A stretch of DNA of 64,000 bases, taken from NCBI RefSeq assembly GCF_026153355.1, contig NZ_CP110636.1, positions 6,014,001 through 6,078,000 of the forward strand, written 5' to 3'. Position numbers and translations under genes: made by a program. This stretch comes from Streptomyces endophytica (GTDB lineage Bacteria; Actinomycetota; Actinomycetes; Streptomycetales; Streptomycetaceae). Shown piece after piece: positions 17,403-24,833 of this stretch (positions are counted from its first letter, which is position 1; each line of letters starts with the position of its first letter). The notes under the pieces were generated by a model. It saw only the letters and a program-made list of their open reading frames with translations, did no database searches and was not told the DNA's origin.

Positions 17403-18707
17403 TCAGCCGGTGGCCGTCGCGGCGTCGATGCGCTCGCGGGCCTCCTCCCAGGGCAGCGGGGTGGCGACGACGGCCCGCAGCGCCCGGATCCGGCGCGGCG
17501 GCAGCCCGGCGGCGAGCACGCCGACCACGCGGCCCGCCCGGCCGTAGAGCGCGAGGACGCGGCGCCCGGCCCGGTCGAGCACCGGGGTTTCGACCCGGTC
17601 GGCCCCCGCGGTCGGTCCGTACGCCTGGATCTTGAGGTCGTACTGGTCCGACCAGAAGTACGGGACCGGGGCGAACGGGCGGCGTTCCTGGGGGTCGGCG
17701 CCGTCCGCGGCCAGTTCGGCGAGCAGGTTGCGGGCGGCGGCCATGCCCTGTTCGGTGGCGTTCATCCGGTGCTCGATGCGCAGCGGGCGGCCGTGCACCG
17801 GGTGCTCCCAGCGGGCCACGTCACCGGCGGCGTAGATGCCGGGGGCGGCGGCGCAGTACGCGTCGCAGCGCAGCCCGTCGGTGGTGTCCAGGGCCGGGTC
17901 GTCGCCCAGCCAGCCGACGGCGGGGGTGGACCCGATGGCGACCAGCACGGTGTCGGCGGGCAGCCGGGTGCTTCCCCGTCCCCCGGCGGCTACGCCCCCA
18001 TTGCCGGGGGGACCCCCACCGGCTACGCCCCCGTCGGCCAGCCGGACCGCGCTGACGGCGGTGCCCTCGGTGTCGAAACCGTCCACCACGCCGGTGCGCA
18101 GGATGACGCCGCGGGCCCGGTGCTCCTCGGCGAGCAGCTCCCCGACCGCGGTGCCGACGGCGGCGGCCATGGGCACCGGGTCCGGGCCGACGAGGGTCAC
18201 CTCGTGGCCCAACTCCCGTGCCACCGCGGCCGCTTCGCATCCCAGTACGCCGTTGCCGACGATCACGAGGCGGCGGCCACCGTCGGCCAGCCGGCCGCGC
18301 AGCGCCAGTGCGTCGTCGAGGGTGCGCAGGGTGTGTACGCCGGTGAGCGCGTCCGCGCCGGGCAGCGTACGGGCCGCGACCCCGGTCGCGATGATCACAC
18401 CGGCGCAGTCGAGCCGCTCGCCGTTGTCCAGCGTGAGGGTGCGGGCGGCCACGTCGAGACCGGTGGCCCGGGTGCCGAGCCGCAGGTCGAGGCCGAGCGG
18501 GGCGAGCTGTTCCTCGGTGCGCAGCAGCAGCCGCTCCGGGTCCCAGGTGCCGTGCAGCAGCTGTTTGGACAACGGCGGCCGGTCGTAGGGGAGATGGGGC
18601 TCGTCACCGATGAGCGTGAGCGGGCCGGTCCAGCCGAAGCGGCGCAGCGCCTCGGCCGCGGCGAGGCCGGCCGCGGAGGCACCGACGACGGCTATCGGAG
18701 TGGTCAC
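17403..18707 (-). CDS. NAD(P)H-dependent ferredoxin reductase (FAD, P450 redox partner)
   Basis: A 434-aa flavoprotein of the putidaredoxin-reductase type that passes electrons from NAD(P)H to a ferredoxin. FAD-binding motif VVGASAAGLAAAEALRR is at residue 7; the NAD(P)H motif VIVGNGVLGCEAA lies near 148; GIYAAGDVARWEHP is the second FAD contact. It overlaps the 3Fe-4S ferredoxin stop codon by 4 bp (ATGA), so the two are translationally coupled. Upstream of the ferredoxin is the relic of a P450, so this was a three-component monooxygenase operon. An odd glycine-rich stretch (residues 226-246, DNA 17970-18032) interrupts the region before LPADTVLVAIG and looks like an in-frame insertion. Confidence 0.88.
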   Translation of the reverse strand: MTTPIAVVGASAAGLAAAEALRRFGWTGPLTLIGDEPHLPYDRPPLSKQLLHGTWDPERLLLRTEEQLAPLGLDLRLGTRATGLDVAARTLTLDNGERLDCAGVIIATGVAARTLPGADALTGVHTLRTLDDALALRGRLADGGRRLVIVGNGVLGCEAAAVARELGHEVTLVGPDPVPMAAAVGTAVGELLAEEHRARGVILRTGVVDGFDTEGTAVSAVRLADGGVAGGGPPGNGGVAAGGRGSTRLPADTVLVAIGSTPAVGWLGDDPALDTTDGLRCDAYCAAAPGIYAAGDVARWEHPVHGRPLRIEHRMNATEQGMAAARNLLAELAADGADPQERRPFAPVPYFWSDQYDLKIQAYGPTAGADRVETPVLDRAGRRVLALYGRAGRVVGVLAAGLPPRRIRALRAVVATPLPWEEARERIDAATATG

Positions 18708-18898
18708 GCCTGGACCTCGATGACCGCGGCCGGGCAGACGGCGGCGGCCTCGCGGACCGCGTCGTACCGGTCGGCCGGCGGTTCGGCGTCGAGCAGCACC
18801 ACGACGCCGTCCTCGTCACGCTGGTCGAAGACCTCGGGGGCGATCAGTACGCACTGGCCGGCGCCGCAGCACTTGTCGGCGTCGAGGGTGATCTTCAT
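18704..18898 (-). CDS. 3Fe-4S ferredoxin, P450 electron donor
   Basis: A 64-aa ferredoxin of the kind encoded next to actinomycete P450s. The cluster cysteines are Cys10 (CC at 10-11), Cys16 (GAGQC) and Cys55 in VCPAAVI, a pattern lacking the fourth cysteine and so fitting a [3Fe-4S] cluster. It is acidic, as expected for docking to a P450. The ATG at 18898 is preceded by GGAGAATCGCC. Its stop overlaps the reductase start. Its natural partner, the P450 gene 50 bp upstream, is deleted in several parts, so the ferredoxin may now serve another P450, for example one elsewhere in the genome. Confidence 0.92.
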   Translation of the reverse strand: MKITLDADKCCGAGQCVLIAPEVFDQRDEDGVVVLLDAEPPADRYDAVREAAAVCPAAVIEVQA

Positions 18899-18948
18899 GG
18901 CGATTCTCCGTGGGGATGGGTGAGTTGCGGGTGGCACGGATTGCCGGT

Positions 18949-19272
18949 CTACCAGGTGACGGGCAGGGCATGGCAGCCATAGATCGACATGTCGGTACGG
19001 AACGGGATCTCCTCGACCGGTACCGCGGGCCGCATCGCCGGGAAGCGGTGCAGCGACGTACCGAGGACCGCCCGGAGTTCGACCCTGGCCAGGACCTGGC
19101 CACCACGACGCCCTCGCCGGCCCGGATGAGGTGCCCCTCGTCAGCGCGCTCAGCCCGAGCATGCGGGCGGTGCTCTCGTGCCGGTCGGCACGACCTCCCT
19201 GGCGGCGACCAACTCATCACGACAGACACGCAGTTCACGTCGCGCGCCCTCCCGCTCACCGTCGATGACGGT
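18949..19272 (-). pseudogene. Relic of a cytochrome P450 with several internal deletions
   Basis: Reading the reverse strand gives recognisable P450 pieces in the correct order but different frames. First GEREGARRELRVCRDELVA (G/H-helix region). Then HESTARMLGLSAL, the I-helix AGHESTA motif minus its first part. Then EGHLIRAGEGVVVA, the beta-1 strand before the meander. Last GQVLARVELRAVLGTS, continuing through FPAMRPAVPVEEIPFRTDM to a C-terminal LPVTW and the stop TAG at 18951-18949. Everything N-terminal, the ExxR helix and the heme-cysteine loop are gone, so no activity is possible. Only about 110 of 400 codons remain. The multiple deletions show true decay, unlike the one-base frame breaks elsewhere in this window. 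Confidence 0.8.
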
Positions 19273-19290
19273 GCGCGGGACAGGACGGCC

Positions 19291-20520
19291 TCACCGACCC
19301 ATCGTCAGCCCGTCCTCCGCGGCGCCCCGGCTCAGCACCGCCGCACCGATCCGGTTCCGGACGTCGCGGTGCGCGCCGGTCCGGGCGAGGTTCCGCACCC
19401 GGATCCGGGGGCCCTGTTCGGCGAGCTGCGGGACGTAGGCGGCCTCGGTGACCCGCCAGCGCCCGCCGGGCCGCTCGGGCGGCGCGAACCGGAAGCGGGC
19501 GAGGGTGCCCCAGTTGCCGCGCGGCTGCCTCATCGCACCGGAGACCTGGTCGCCGAGTCCGTAGACGACCCAGGTGCCGTTGACCTTCTCGTACGGCTGC
19601 GGGGTGTGCGCATGGGTGCCGACGATCAGGTCGATGTCGGGCCGGCCGTCGGTCTCGGCGGCGGTGAGCGCCCGGGCCAGCGCGAGCTGCTCCTCGTCCG
19701 GGGCGGTCCGGTACTCGGTCCCCCAGGCGGGACTGACGACCACGACGTCCGCACCGGCCCGGCGGGCCGCCCGGGCATCGGACACGATCGTCTTCTCCTC
19801 CAGCAGGTTCACCGCCCAGGGCGCGTCGTCGATCGCCCCTCCCTCCTCGATGCCGTCGGTGTACGACAGATGGGCGACCCGCGCCCCACCGGGGGCCCGC
19901 AGCAGCACCGGACGCGCGGCCTCGGCACCGTCCCGGGCCGACCCGGGGTGCCGCAACCCGACCGTGTCCAGCGCGTCCAGGGTCCGGCGGATCCCTGGCA
20001 GCCCCTGGTCCAGGACGTGATTCGACGCGGTCCCGCAGGAGTCGTAGCCGGCCGCCTTGAGCGCGGTGGCGATCTGCGGCGGCGACTGGAGGAGCGGGTA
20101 CCCGGTGAACGGCCCGTCGAGCGGCCCGAGCGGCGCGTCCAGATGACACAGCGCCACATCGGCCCCGGAGACGACCGGTGCCACGCCCTTGAGCATCGGC
20201 CGGAAGTCGTAGCCGTAGCCGTCGAGGGGCGCGTCCTCCTGCGCGGTGTCCAGCACCTCGGGGTGGGTGGGGATCACGTCCCCCGCGGCGACGAGCGTGA
20301 ACGACCGCGGAGCCGCGCGCTCGCCCACCCGGGCCCGCGCGGACGGACGGACCTCCCCACCCGTCCGCGCCCCCGAGCCGGACGCCTCCGCGCCGGGGCC
20401 GCGCCGCGTCACCGAACGCCCGGCCCCACAGCCCGCGGCCAGCGCACCGGCCAGCGCGCTGGCCAGCACACCGGCCACGCACGTCCGACCGATCGCCGCG
20501 TACCGCCCATATCTGCCCAT
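19291..20520 (-). CDS. CapA/PGA-synthesis-type metallophosphatase lipoprotein
   Basis: A 409-aa protein of the CapA (PGA_cap) family, a calcineurin-like metallophosphatase fold. Metal-site motifs are visible: AAGDVIPTHP near residue 80, SNHVLDQG near 165 and GTHAHTPQP near 305. The N-terminus is basic, then hydrophobic and ends in LAAGC, a lipobox, so the protein is probably anchored outside the membrane. In Bacillus, CapA helps make or export poly-gamma-glutamate, but streptomycete homologues are numerous and their substrates unknown. No capB or capC is nearby. The start ATG at 20520 is only 33 bp from the edge of the large repeat element, which may have replaced its promoter. Its stop is 19 bp from the P450 relic. 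Confidence 0.83.
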   Translation of the reverse strand: MGRYGRYAAIGRTCVAGVLASALAGALAAGCGAGRSVTRRGPGAEASGSGARTGGEVRPSARARVGERAAPRSFTLVAAGDVIPTHPEVLDTAQEDAPLDGYGYDFRPMLKGVAPVVSGADVALCHLDAPLGPLDGPFTGYPLLQSPPQIATALKAAGYDSCGTASNHVLDQGLPGIRRTLDALDTVGLRHPGSARDGAEAARPVLLRAPGGARVAHLSYTDGIEEGGAIDDAPWAVNLLEEKTIVSDARAARRAGADVVVVSPAWGTEYRTAPDEEQLALARALTAAETDGRPDIDLIVGTHAHTPQPYEKVNGTWVVYGLGDQVSGAMRQPRGNWGTLARFRFAPPERPGGRWRVTEAAYVPQLAEQGPRIRVRNLARTGAHRDVRNRIGAAVLSRGAAEDGLTMGR

Positions 20521-20553
20521 ACCTGACAGATATCATGCGCTTTCGAGTACCTG

Positions 20554-21025
20554 GCGCTTTGCGGTGCCTCCCACGTACCCGTCTGCGGCGCCGCGGGGCT
20601 TGCTCGCCGTTGCGCTTTGCGGCGCCCCGCACGTACCTGTCTGTCCCGCCGCGGGGCTTGCTCGCCGTTGCGCCTGGCGGCGGGCGTTTGTTTGTCGGGT
20701 GCGGTGCCGGCCCTCCAGACTTCGTCCTCCGGTCCAGCCCCTCCCGTGGTGGGGAGTTTCTCAGCTGGTTGGGGGCGGGCCTGGCCTGTTGCCTGCGGGC
20801 GTGTGGGCATTACGTGCACCCCCACCGTCCTTAACTTCCCCCCTCACGGGAGGGGACGGGCCGGAGGACGAAGTCTGGAGGCCCGGCACCGCACCCGACA
20901 ACAACCCAGCCCGCCGCAGGCGCAACGGCGAACAAGACCCGCGGCGGGACGGCCAGGTACGTGCGCGGCGCCGCAAAGCGCGCAACGGCGAGACGACCCA
21001 CGGCGGGACGGCCGACTACGTGGGG
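20554..21025. repeat. Large inverted-repeat element, copy 1 (58-bp units around a conserved core)
   Basis: The left arm has tandem 58-bp units starting at 20554, 20612 and 20670, each beginning GCGCTTTGCGG (the third is GCGCCTGGCGG) and containing CACGTACC and CCGCCGCGGGGC. The right arm (about 20925-21025) has two units in inverted orientation. Between them, 20695-20747 (TCGGGTGCGGTGCCGG through CAGACTTCGTCC to CCCCTCCCGTG) pairs with 20845-20900. The centre includes TTGCCTGCGGGC and GGGCATTACGTGCACCCCCA, shared with copy 2 at 48 kb. All six frames read open because of base composition, but no frame has a gene-like start or family match. It fills the space between CapA and the next gene. Confidence 0.85.
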
Positions 21026-21032
21026 GGAATAG

Positions 21033-21185
21033 CATCCGCTGGACGAGGATCCGGCACGGCTCCTGGCCTGGTCGGTGGCGCGTGGGGTGGAGAGCGCCCT
21101 GTGGTGCGCGGCGCACGACGATGTGGGCGGCGGGGAAAGTGAGTTGACGAAGGCTCAGGTGTTGGCAGAGCTGGCCGGATTGTGA
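21033..21185 (+). pseudogene. Possible gene remnant next to the repeat element
   Basis: After a TAG at 21030 the frame reads HPLDEDPARLLAWSVARG and on to ESELTKAQVLAELAGL, then TGA at 21183. The composition (acidic, leucine/alanine-rich, ending in an amphipathic helix) looks coding, unlike the arginine/proline-rich shadows around it. No good start exists except a GTG at 21075 without a ribosome binding site. This may be the 3' tail of a gene whose front was removed when the adjacent repeat element arrived, or a very small gene. I do not recognise the family. Confidence 0.35.
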
Positions 21186-21233
21186 CGGACTGATCCGGCC
21201 ATCGGGTGCCGGACAGCCTCTAGGGTCGGACGT

Positions 21234-22034
21234 ATGAGTGCGCGTGGGGAGCGGGAACCGGTTCATGTGACGGTGTGGGACGAGGCGACGCCCGGGGCGC
21301 CGCGGGTGCTGCTGGTGCACGGCACCATGACCTGGGGGACGGAGTGCTTCGCCGGGCAGCGGCCGCTGGCCGAGATGTTCCGGCTGGAACTGGTCGACCG
21401 CCGCGGCTTCGGGGACAGTCCGGACATCGCCCGAAGCGACTACGACACGGACGCCGAGGACGTTCTCCAACTCCTCGGGCACGGGGCGCACCTCGTGGGG
21501 CATTCGTACGGCGCGGCCGCCGTGATGCTGGCCGCGTCCGCGCGTCCGGAGGCGGTGCAGTCGCTCACCCTGATCGAGCCGGCCCCGCTCCGTACCGCGG
21601 CCGGACATCCCACCGTGGCGGCCGCGGTGCGGCGGATCCGGGAGGCGTTCGGCGGGTTCGACGCCGCCCGGATGGACCCGGAGGTGTATCTGCGGGTGTC
21701 CACCGAGCCGTACGGGCTGCCGGTGCCCGAGCCGACACCGCGGATGCTGCGCGCGGCGCGGTCGGCGATGCGCGAACGGCCCGTGTGGGACGCCGCGTTG
21801 CCGCTCGGCCCGCTGACCGCCGCCGCGCTGCCCAAGGTCGTCATCAACGGCACCTGGGAGACCGCGCATCCGGAGTACCGGGAGTTCACCGGCGCGGCGC
21901 TGGCCGCCTGCGGGGAGTACCTCGCCGAGGCGATCGGCGCCCGCCACGTCCAGGTGAGCGGCGCCGCGCACGCACCGCACCAGGAGCGTCCCGACGAGGT
22001 GAACGCGGTGCTCACCCGGTTGTGGCAGAGCTGA
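21234..22034 (+). CDS. Alpha/beta hydrolase
   Basis: A 266-aa alpha/beta-hydrolase-fold enzyme. The oxyanion segment is LLVHGTMTWG, the nucleophile elbow is GHSYG (Ser91), and the catalytic His is likely in GAAHAPHQERPDEV near the C-terminus, with an acid in the preceding strand turn. No signal peptide, so cytoplasmic. The substrate (ester, lactone or haloalkane) cannot be told. The ATG at 21234 follows a region with the run TAGGGTCGGACGT. It is separate from the convergent nuclease-TerD gene by 45 bp. Confidence 0.85.
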   Translation: MSARGEREPVHVTVWDEATPGAPRVLLVHGTMTWGTECFAGQRPLAEMFRLELVDRRGFGDSPDIARSDYDTDAEDVLQLLGHGAHLVGHSYGAAAVMLAASARPEAVQSLTLIEPAPLRTAAGHPTVAAAVRRIREAFGGFDAARMDPEVYLRVSTEPYGLPVPEPTPRMLRAARSAMRERPVWDAALPLGPLTAAALPKVVINGTWETAHPEYREFTGAALAACGEYLAEAIGARHVQVSGAAHAPHQERPDEVNAVLTRLWQS

Positions 22035-22079
22035 CCGGGAGGTCTCCCGCACGGGAGGGTCCATGGGGTCGGGCGCGGC

Positions 22080-24197
22080 TCAGGCGACCTCGATGCCGTA
22101 CTCCTGCACCAGGGCGGTGAGGCCGCCGGGGTAGCCCTTGCCGCCGATGACGAAGTCCCAGTCGCCGCCGGCCCGTTGCCGGAAGGAGCCGAGGACCAGT
22201 GCGGTCTCGCCGCGCCGCCCGTCGGAGACCACCAGCTGTCCCTGCTCCTCCCCCGCGGCGTCCAGCAGCCGGATCCGGGCGTCGGTGAAGCCGGCGAGGT
22301 CGGCGTCGGGGTTGGCCTGGGGGTCGACGGCGGCGACCAGGACCAGCCGGTCGGCGTCCGGCGGCAGTCCCTCGAAGTGCACCCGCACCGCGGCCCGGTC
22401 GGGGGCGGTGGCGGGCAGCATCCGTACCGAACCGTCCGGTGTGCACGGGTTGTTGTAGAAGACGAAGTGGTCATCGCTGAGCACGGTGGTCCCCTTGCAG
22501 ACCAGGGCGCAGACGTCGAGGGCCACATCCCCTGACCAGGTCATGCCGAGGACGTTGTGGTCCGGTGTCCCGCCGGAGGAGGTGGCGGGGGCGGGCGCGC
22601 CGTCGGGCTCGGCGGCGGCGCCGGGGGCGGGCGTGCCGAGGCGGCCGCGGAGACCGTAGCGGCCGAGCAGGTCGACGAGTTCGGGGCCGGCGATCAGACT
22701 GAGCGGTTTGCCGTTGGCGAAGGTGTGCGCGCCGGGGCCGAAGCGGGAGGTGGTCACCAGCACGCCCTTGTTGGCGCCTTCGGACTGGACCGTGCCGTAG
22801 AGGTCGCGGACCGCGGTGGGCGGGACGGTGTTGCGGTAGCGCTTGACCTGCACGACGATCTTGCCGCCGCGGATCGGGTCGGGGTCCAGCGCGTCCACGT
22901 CGACCCCGCCGTCGCCGGACCGCTGGGTGGTGACGGCCTGCATGCCCATCGCGCGGAACAGTTCCGCGATGAGGTTCTCGAAGGCGATCGGGTCCATCTC
23001 GTAGAGGTCCGGCTCGGTCTCGCCGCCGTGCGAGACGACCGTGCCCGCACCGCCGACGTCGTCCGGCAGCCGTCCGGGCCGTACCGCCGTGCGCTGGTCC
23101 GGCCGGGCGGCGAGCTGTCCGCGCAGGCCGTCGGTCAGGCACTCCACGGCGCTGACCCGGTCGAGGTGGAGGGCGTCGAAGGCGGCGCGCGGGGCCATGA
23201 CGGTGGCGAGGTACACCTGCGCGGGGCGGCCGGTCGCCGGGTCGACGTCGTCCACGAAGCCGTTGAGCGCCACCGAGTCCAGCGCCCCGTAGGTGTCGGC
23301 GGCGAAGAGGTCCCGCAGGACCAGCAGCATGCTCTGGGCCAGCACGTCGCGGTAGAGCGCCCGGCGCTGGGCGGCCGGCCGGGCGGTCTCCTTCTCCTGG
23401 TCGGCACCGGCCTGGTACCGGACGGCCTTGGTCTCGGGGACGACGGTGTAGCCGGGCAGCTCCCAGTCCAGGACGAGCTGGCGGGCGGTCGGTTCGTAGG
23501 CGGCGGTGACCCGGCGGGGGAACCCCTCCGGCCAGGCGGTGGAGGCGTAGAGCGCGGCGGAGAAGTACTCGACGGCGGCCTCGGCGTCGCCGTTGCCGAG
23601 GCCGGTCAGCAGTTCCTCTATGCCGGCGTTGTGCTGCCGGATCCCGTCCAGCGCGCCGGCGGCCCACTGGTCGTACTGCCGGCGGTAGGCCGCGAGTTGG
23701 TTCTGCCGCTGGTGTTCGGCGGACTGCGCGGCGTACCAGTCCTGTTCGTACCGGGCGCGGGCCTCCTCCTGGGCGCGGTCGCGGCGGGCCGCGCCCAGGT
23801 GCCAGCCGCCGGGGGGCGCCTGGTAGCGGGCGGGGTCGGGCATCGGTACGGGGGTGGCGAGGGCGCCCGGCGCGAACTCCTCGATGCGCTCGGGGCGCAG
23901 CAGCGCGGCGGCGGTGAACGCCGGGGCCCGGCAGCCGTCGGCGAGCAGGCCGGTGAGCGCGGCGACCCGGGCGTCCAGTTCCTCGGTCCGGCGGCGGGCG
24001 TCCGCCTCGCGCTGCTGCCGGTAGGCCGCCTGGCGTTCCCGGTGCAGCCGCGCCATGGCCCGTTCGGCGTCCCGGGCCTGCCGTTCCTGGTCGCGCTGTG
24101 CCTGGGCGTACGCGCGGCGCTGGGCTTCCTCCCGGCGCTGCTGCTGGCGCTGCGCCTCGGCCCAGACGGCCATTAATCCATGGGAACGGCGGCTCAT
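22080..24197 (-). CDS. Mrr-type restriction endonuclease domain fused to a TerD domain
   Basis: A 705-aa three-part protein. Residues about 5-85 form a highly charged Gln/Arg/Glu/Ala coiled coil, and 85-395 an uncharacterised helical region. Residues about 399-518 match the Mrr-like PD-(D/E)xK nuclease family: FENLIAELFRAMG, QRSGDGGVDVDA with the metal Asp, and VVQVKRYR with the Q-x-K half of the site. After a Pro/Ala/Gly linker, 547-705 is a TerD domain (DVCALVCKGT, FVFYNNP, FVIGGKGYPGGLTAL), a Ca2+-binding domain of tellurite and stress systems. TerD-nuclease links suggest calcium-gated DNA processing under stress or phage attack (inference). The ATG at 24197 follows GGGGAGGACG. It stands alone, without a methylase or other ter genes. 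Confidence 0.87.
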   Translation of the reverse strand: MSRRSHGLMAVWAEAQRQQQRREEAQRRAYAQAQRDQERQARDAERAMARLHRERQAAYRQQREADARRRTEELDARVAALTGLLADGCRAPAFTAAALLRPERIEEFAPGALATPVPMPDPARYQAPPGGWHLGAARRDRAQEEARARYEQDWYAAQSAEHQRQNQLAAYRRQYDQWAAGALDGIRQHNAGIEELLTGLGNGDAEAAVEYFSAALYASTAWPEGFPRRVTAAYEPTARQLVLDWELPGYTVVPETKAVRYQAGADQEKETARPAAQRRALYRDVLAQSMLLVLRDLFAADTYGALDSVALNGFVDDVDPATGRPAQVYLATVMAPRAAFDALHLDRVSAVECLTDGLRGQLAARPDQRTAVRPGRLPDDVGGAGTVVSHGGETEPDLYEMDPIAFENLIAELFRAMGMQAVTTQRSGDGGVDVDALDPDPIRGGKIVVQVKRYRNTVPPTAVRDLYGTVQSEGANKGVLVTTSRFGPGAHTFANGKPLSLIAGPELVDLLGRYGLRGRLGTPAPGAAAEPDGAPAPATSSGGTPDHNVLGMTWSGDVALDVCALVCKGTTVLSDDHFVFYNNPCTPDGSVRMLPATAPDRAAVRVHFEGLPPDADRLVLVAAVDPQANPDADLAGFTDARIRLLDAAGEEQGQLVVSDGRRGETALVLGSFRQRAGGDWDFVIGGKGYPGGLTALVQEYGIEVA

Positions 24198-24385
24198 GTC
24201 GACTCTTCGTCCTCCCCCCGGGGCGGCGGCCCCCCGGAACCCTGTGGAAGCGGTTTCACCAGCGTTGTTGTGGCTGACCGTCGCAGTCGACTCTAGCGGG
24301 AGCGGGTGCCGGGGCGGTGGGGGGACGAGACGATTCCGACGAGGGGGAGGTGACGCGGGGGGTGTCGCCGGCGCGGGGAGAGCGC

Positions 24386-24724
24386 TCAGGCGGCGGCCCG
24401 CCTCGTGGTGGCGGTCGCCGAGACGTCGTAGTCGGCGGCGACCCCGGGCACCAGGACGCAGTCGCCGTCGATGTGCCGGGTGCGCAGCGGCAGGATCTCC
24501 TGGTAGGCGGGCGAGTCGTACCAGGCCCGCGCCTCGTCGATGCCGGGGAACTCGATGACGACGACGAAGCCGGGCCACTCGCCCTCCCGCACCTCGACCT
24601 GGGCGTCGTGCACCCGGAACCGCCCGCCGAAGGGGTCCAGGGTCGGCTGGATCCGGTCCAGGTACGCGGCGGTGTCCGGGTGCGGGGAGGTGGGGCGGAG
24701 GTGGGCGATGGCGAACGCGCTCAT
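24386..24724 (-). CDS. DUF1330 family protein
   Basis: A 112-aa protein with the small ferredoxin-like dimeric alpha/beta barrel fold of DUF1330. Marker segments are AYLDRIQPTLDPFGGRFRVH, VVVIEFPGIDEARAWYDSPAYQEI and LRTRHIDGDCVLVPG. The family is widespread and its biochemical role is not established. No signal peptide. The ATG at 24724 is preceded by GGGAAGG. It lies between the AMP-forming ligase (109 bp upstream, same strand) and the nuclease-TerD gene, and may be expressed with the ligase. Confidence 0.88.
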   Translation of the reverse strand: MSAFAIAHLRPTSPHPDTAAYLDRIQPTLDPFGGRFRVHDAQVEVREGEWPGFVVVIEFPGIDEARAWYDSPAYQEILPLRTRHIDGDCVLVPGVAADYDVSATATTRRAAA

Positions 24725-24833
24725 GGGGCGGCCTTCCCGTGGAAGCGGGGATGATGACGCCGCCCACGCTTCCAGGCCGCCGCCGCGGGATCGATTACCT
24801 CGGAGGTCATCCGCCTGCCGGGAATCCGGATCC

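Noticed and set aside
20246..21142. Open frames running across the large repeat element
   Set aside because: They switch from antisense of CapA to repeat sequence, have no ribosome binding site or family match, and appear in several frames at once owing to base composition.
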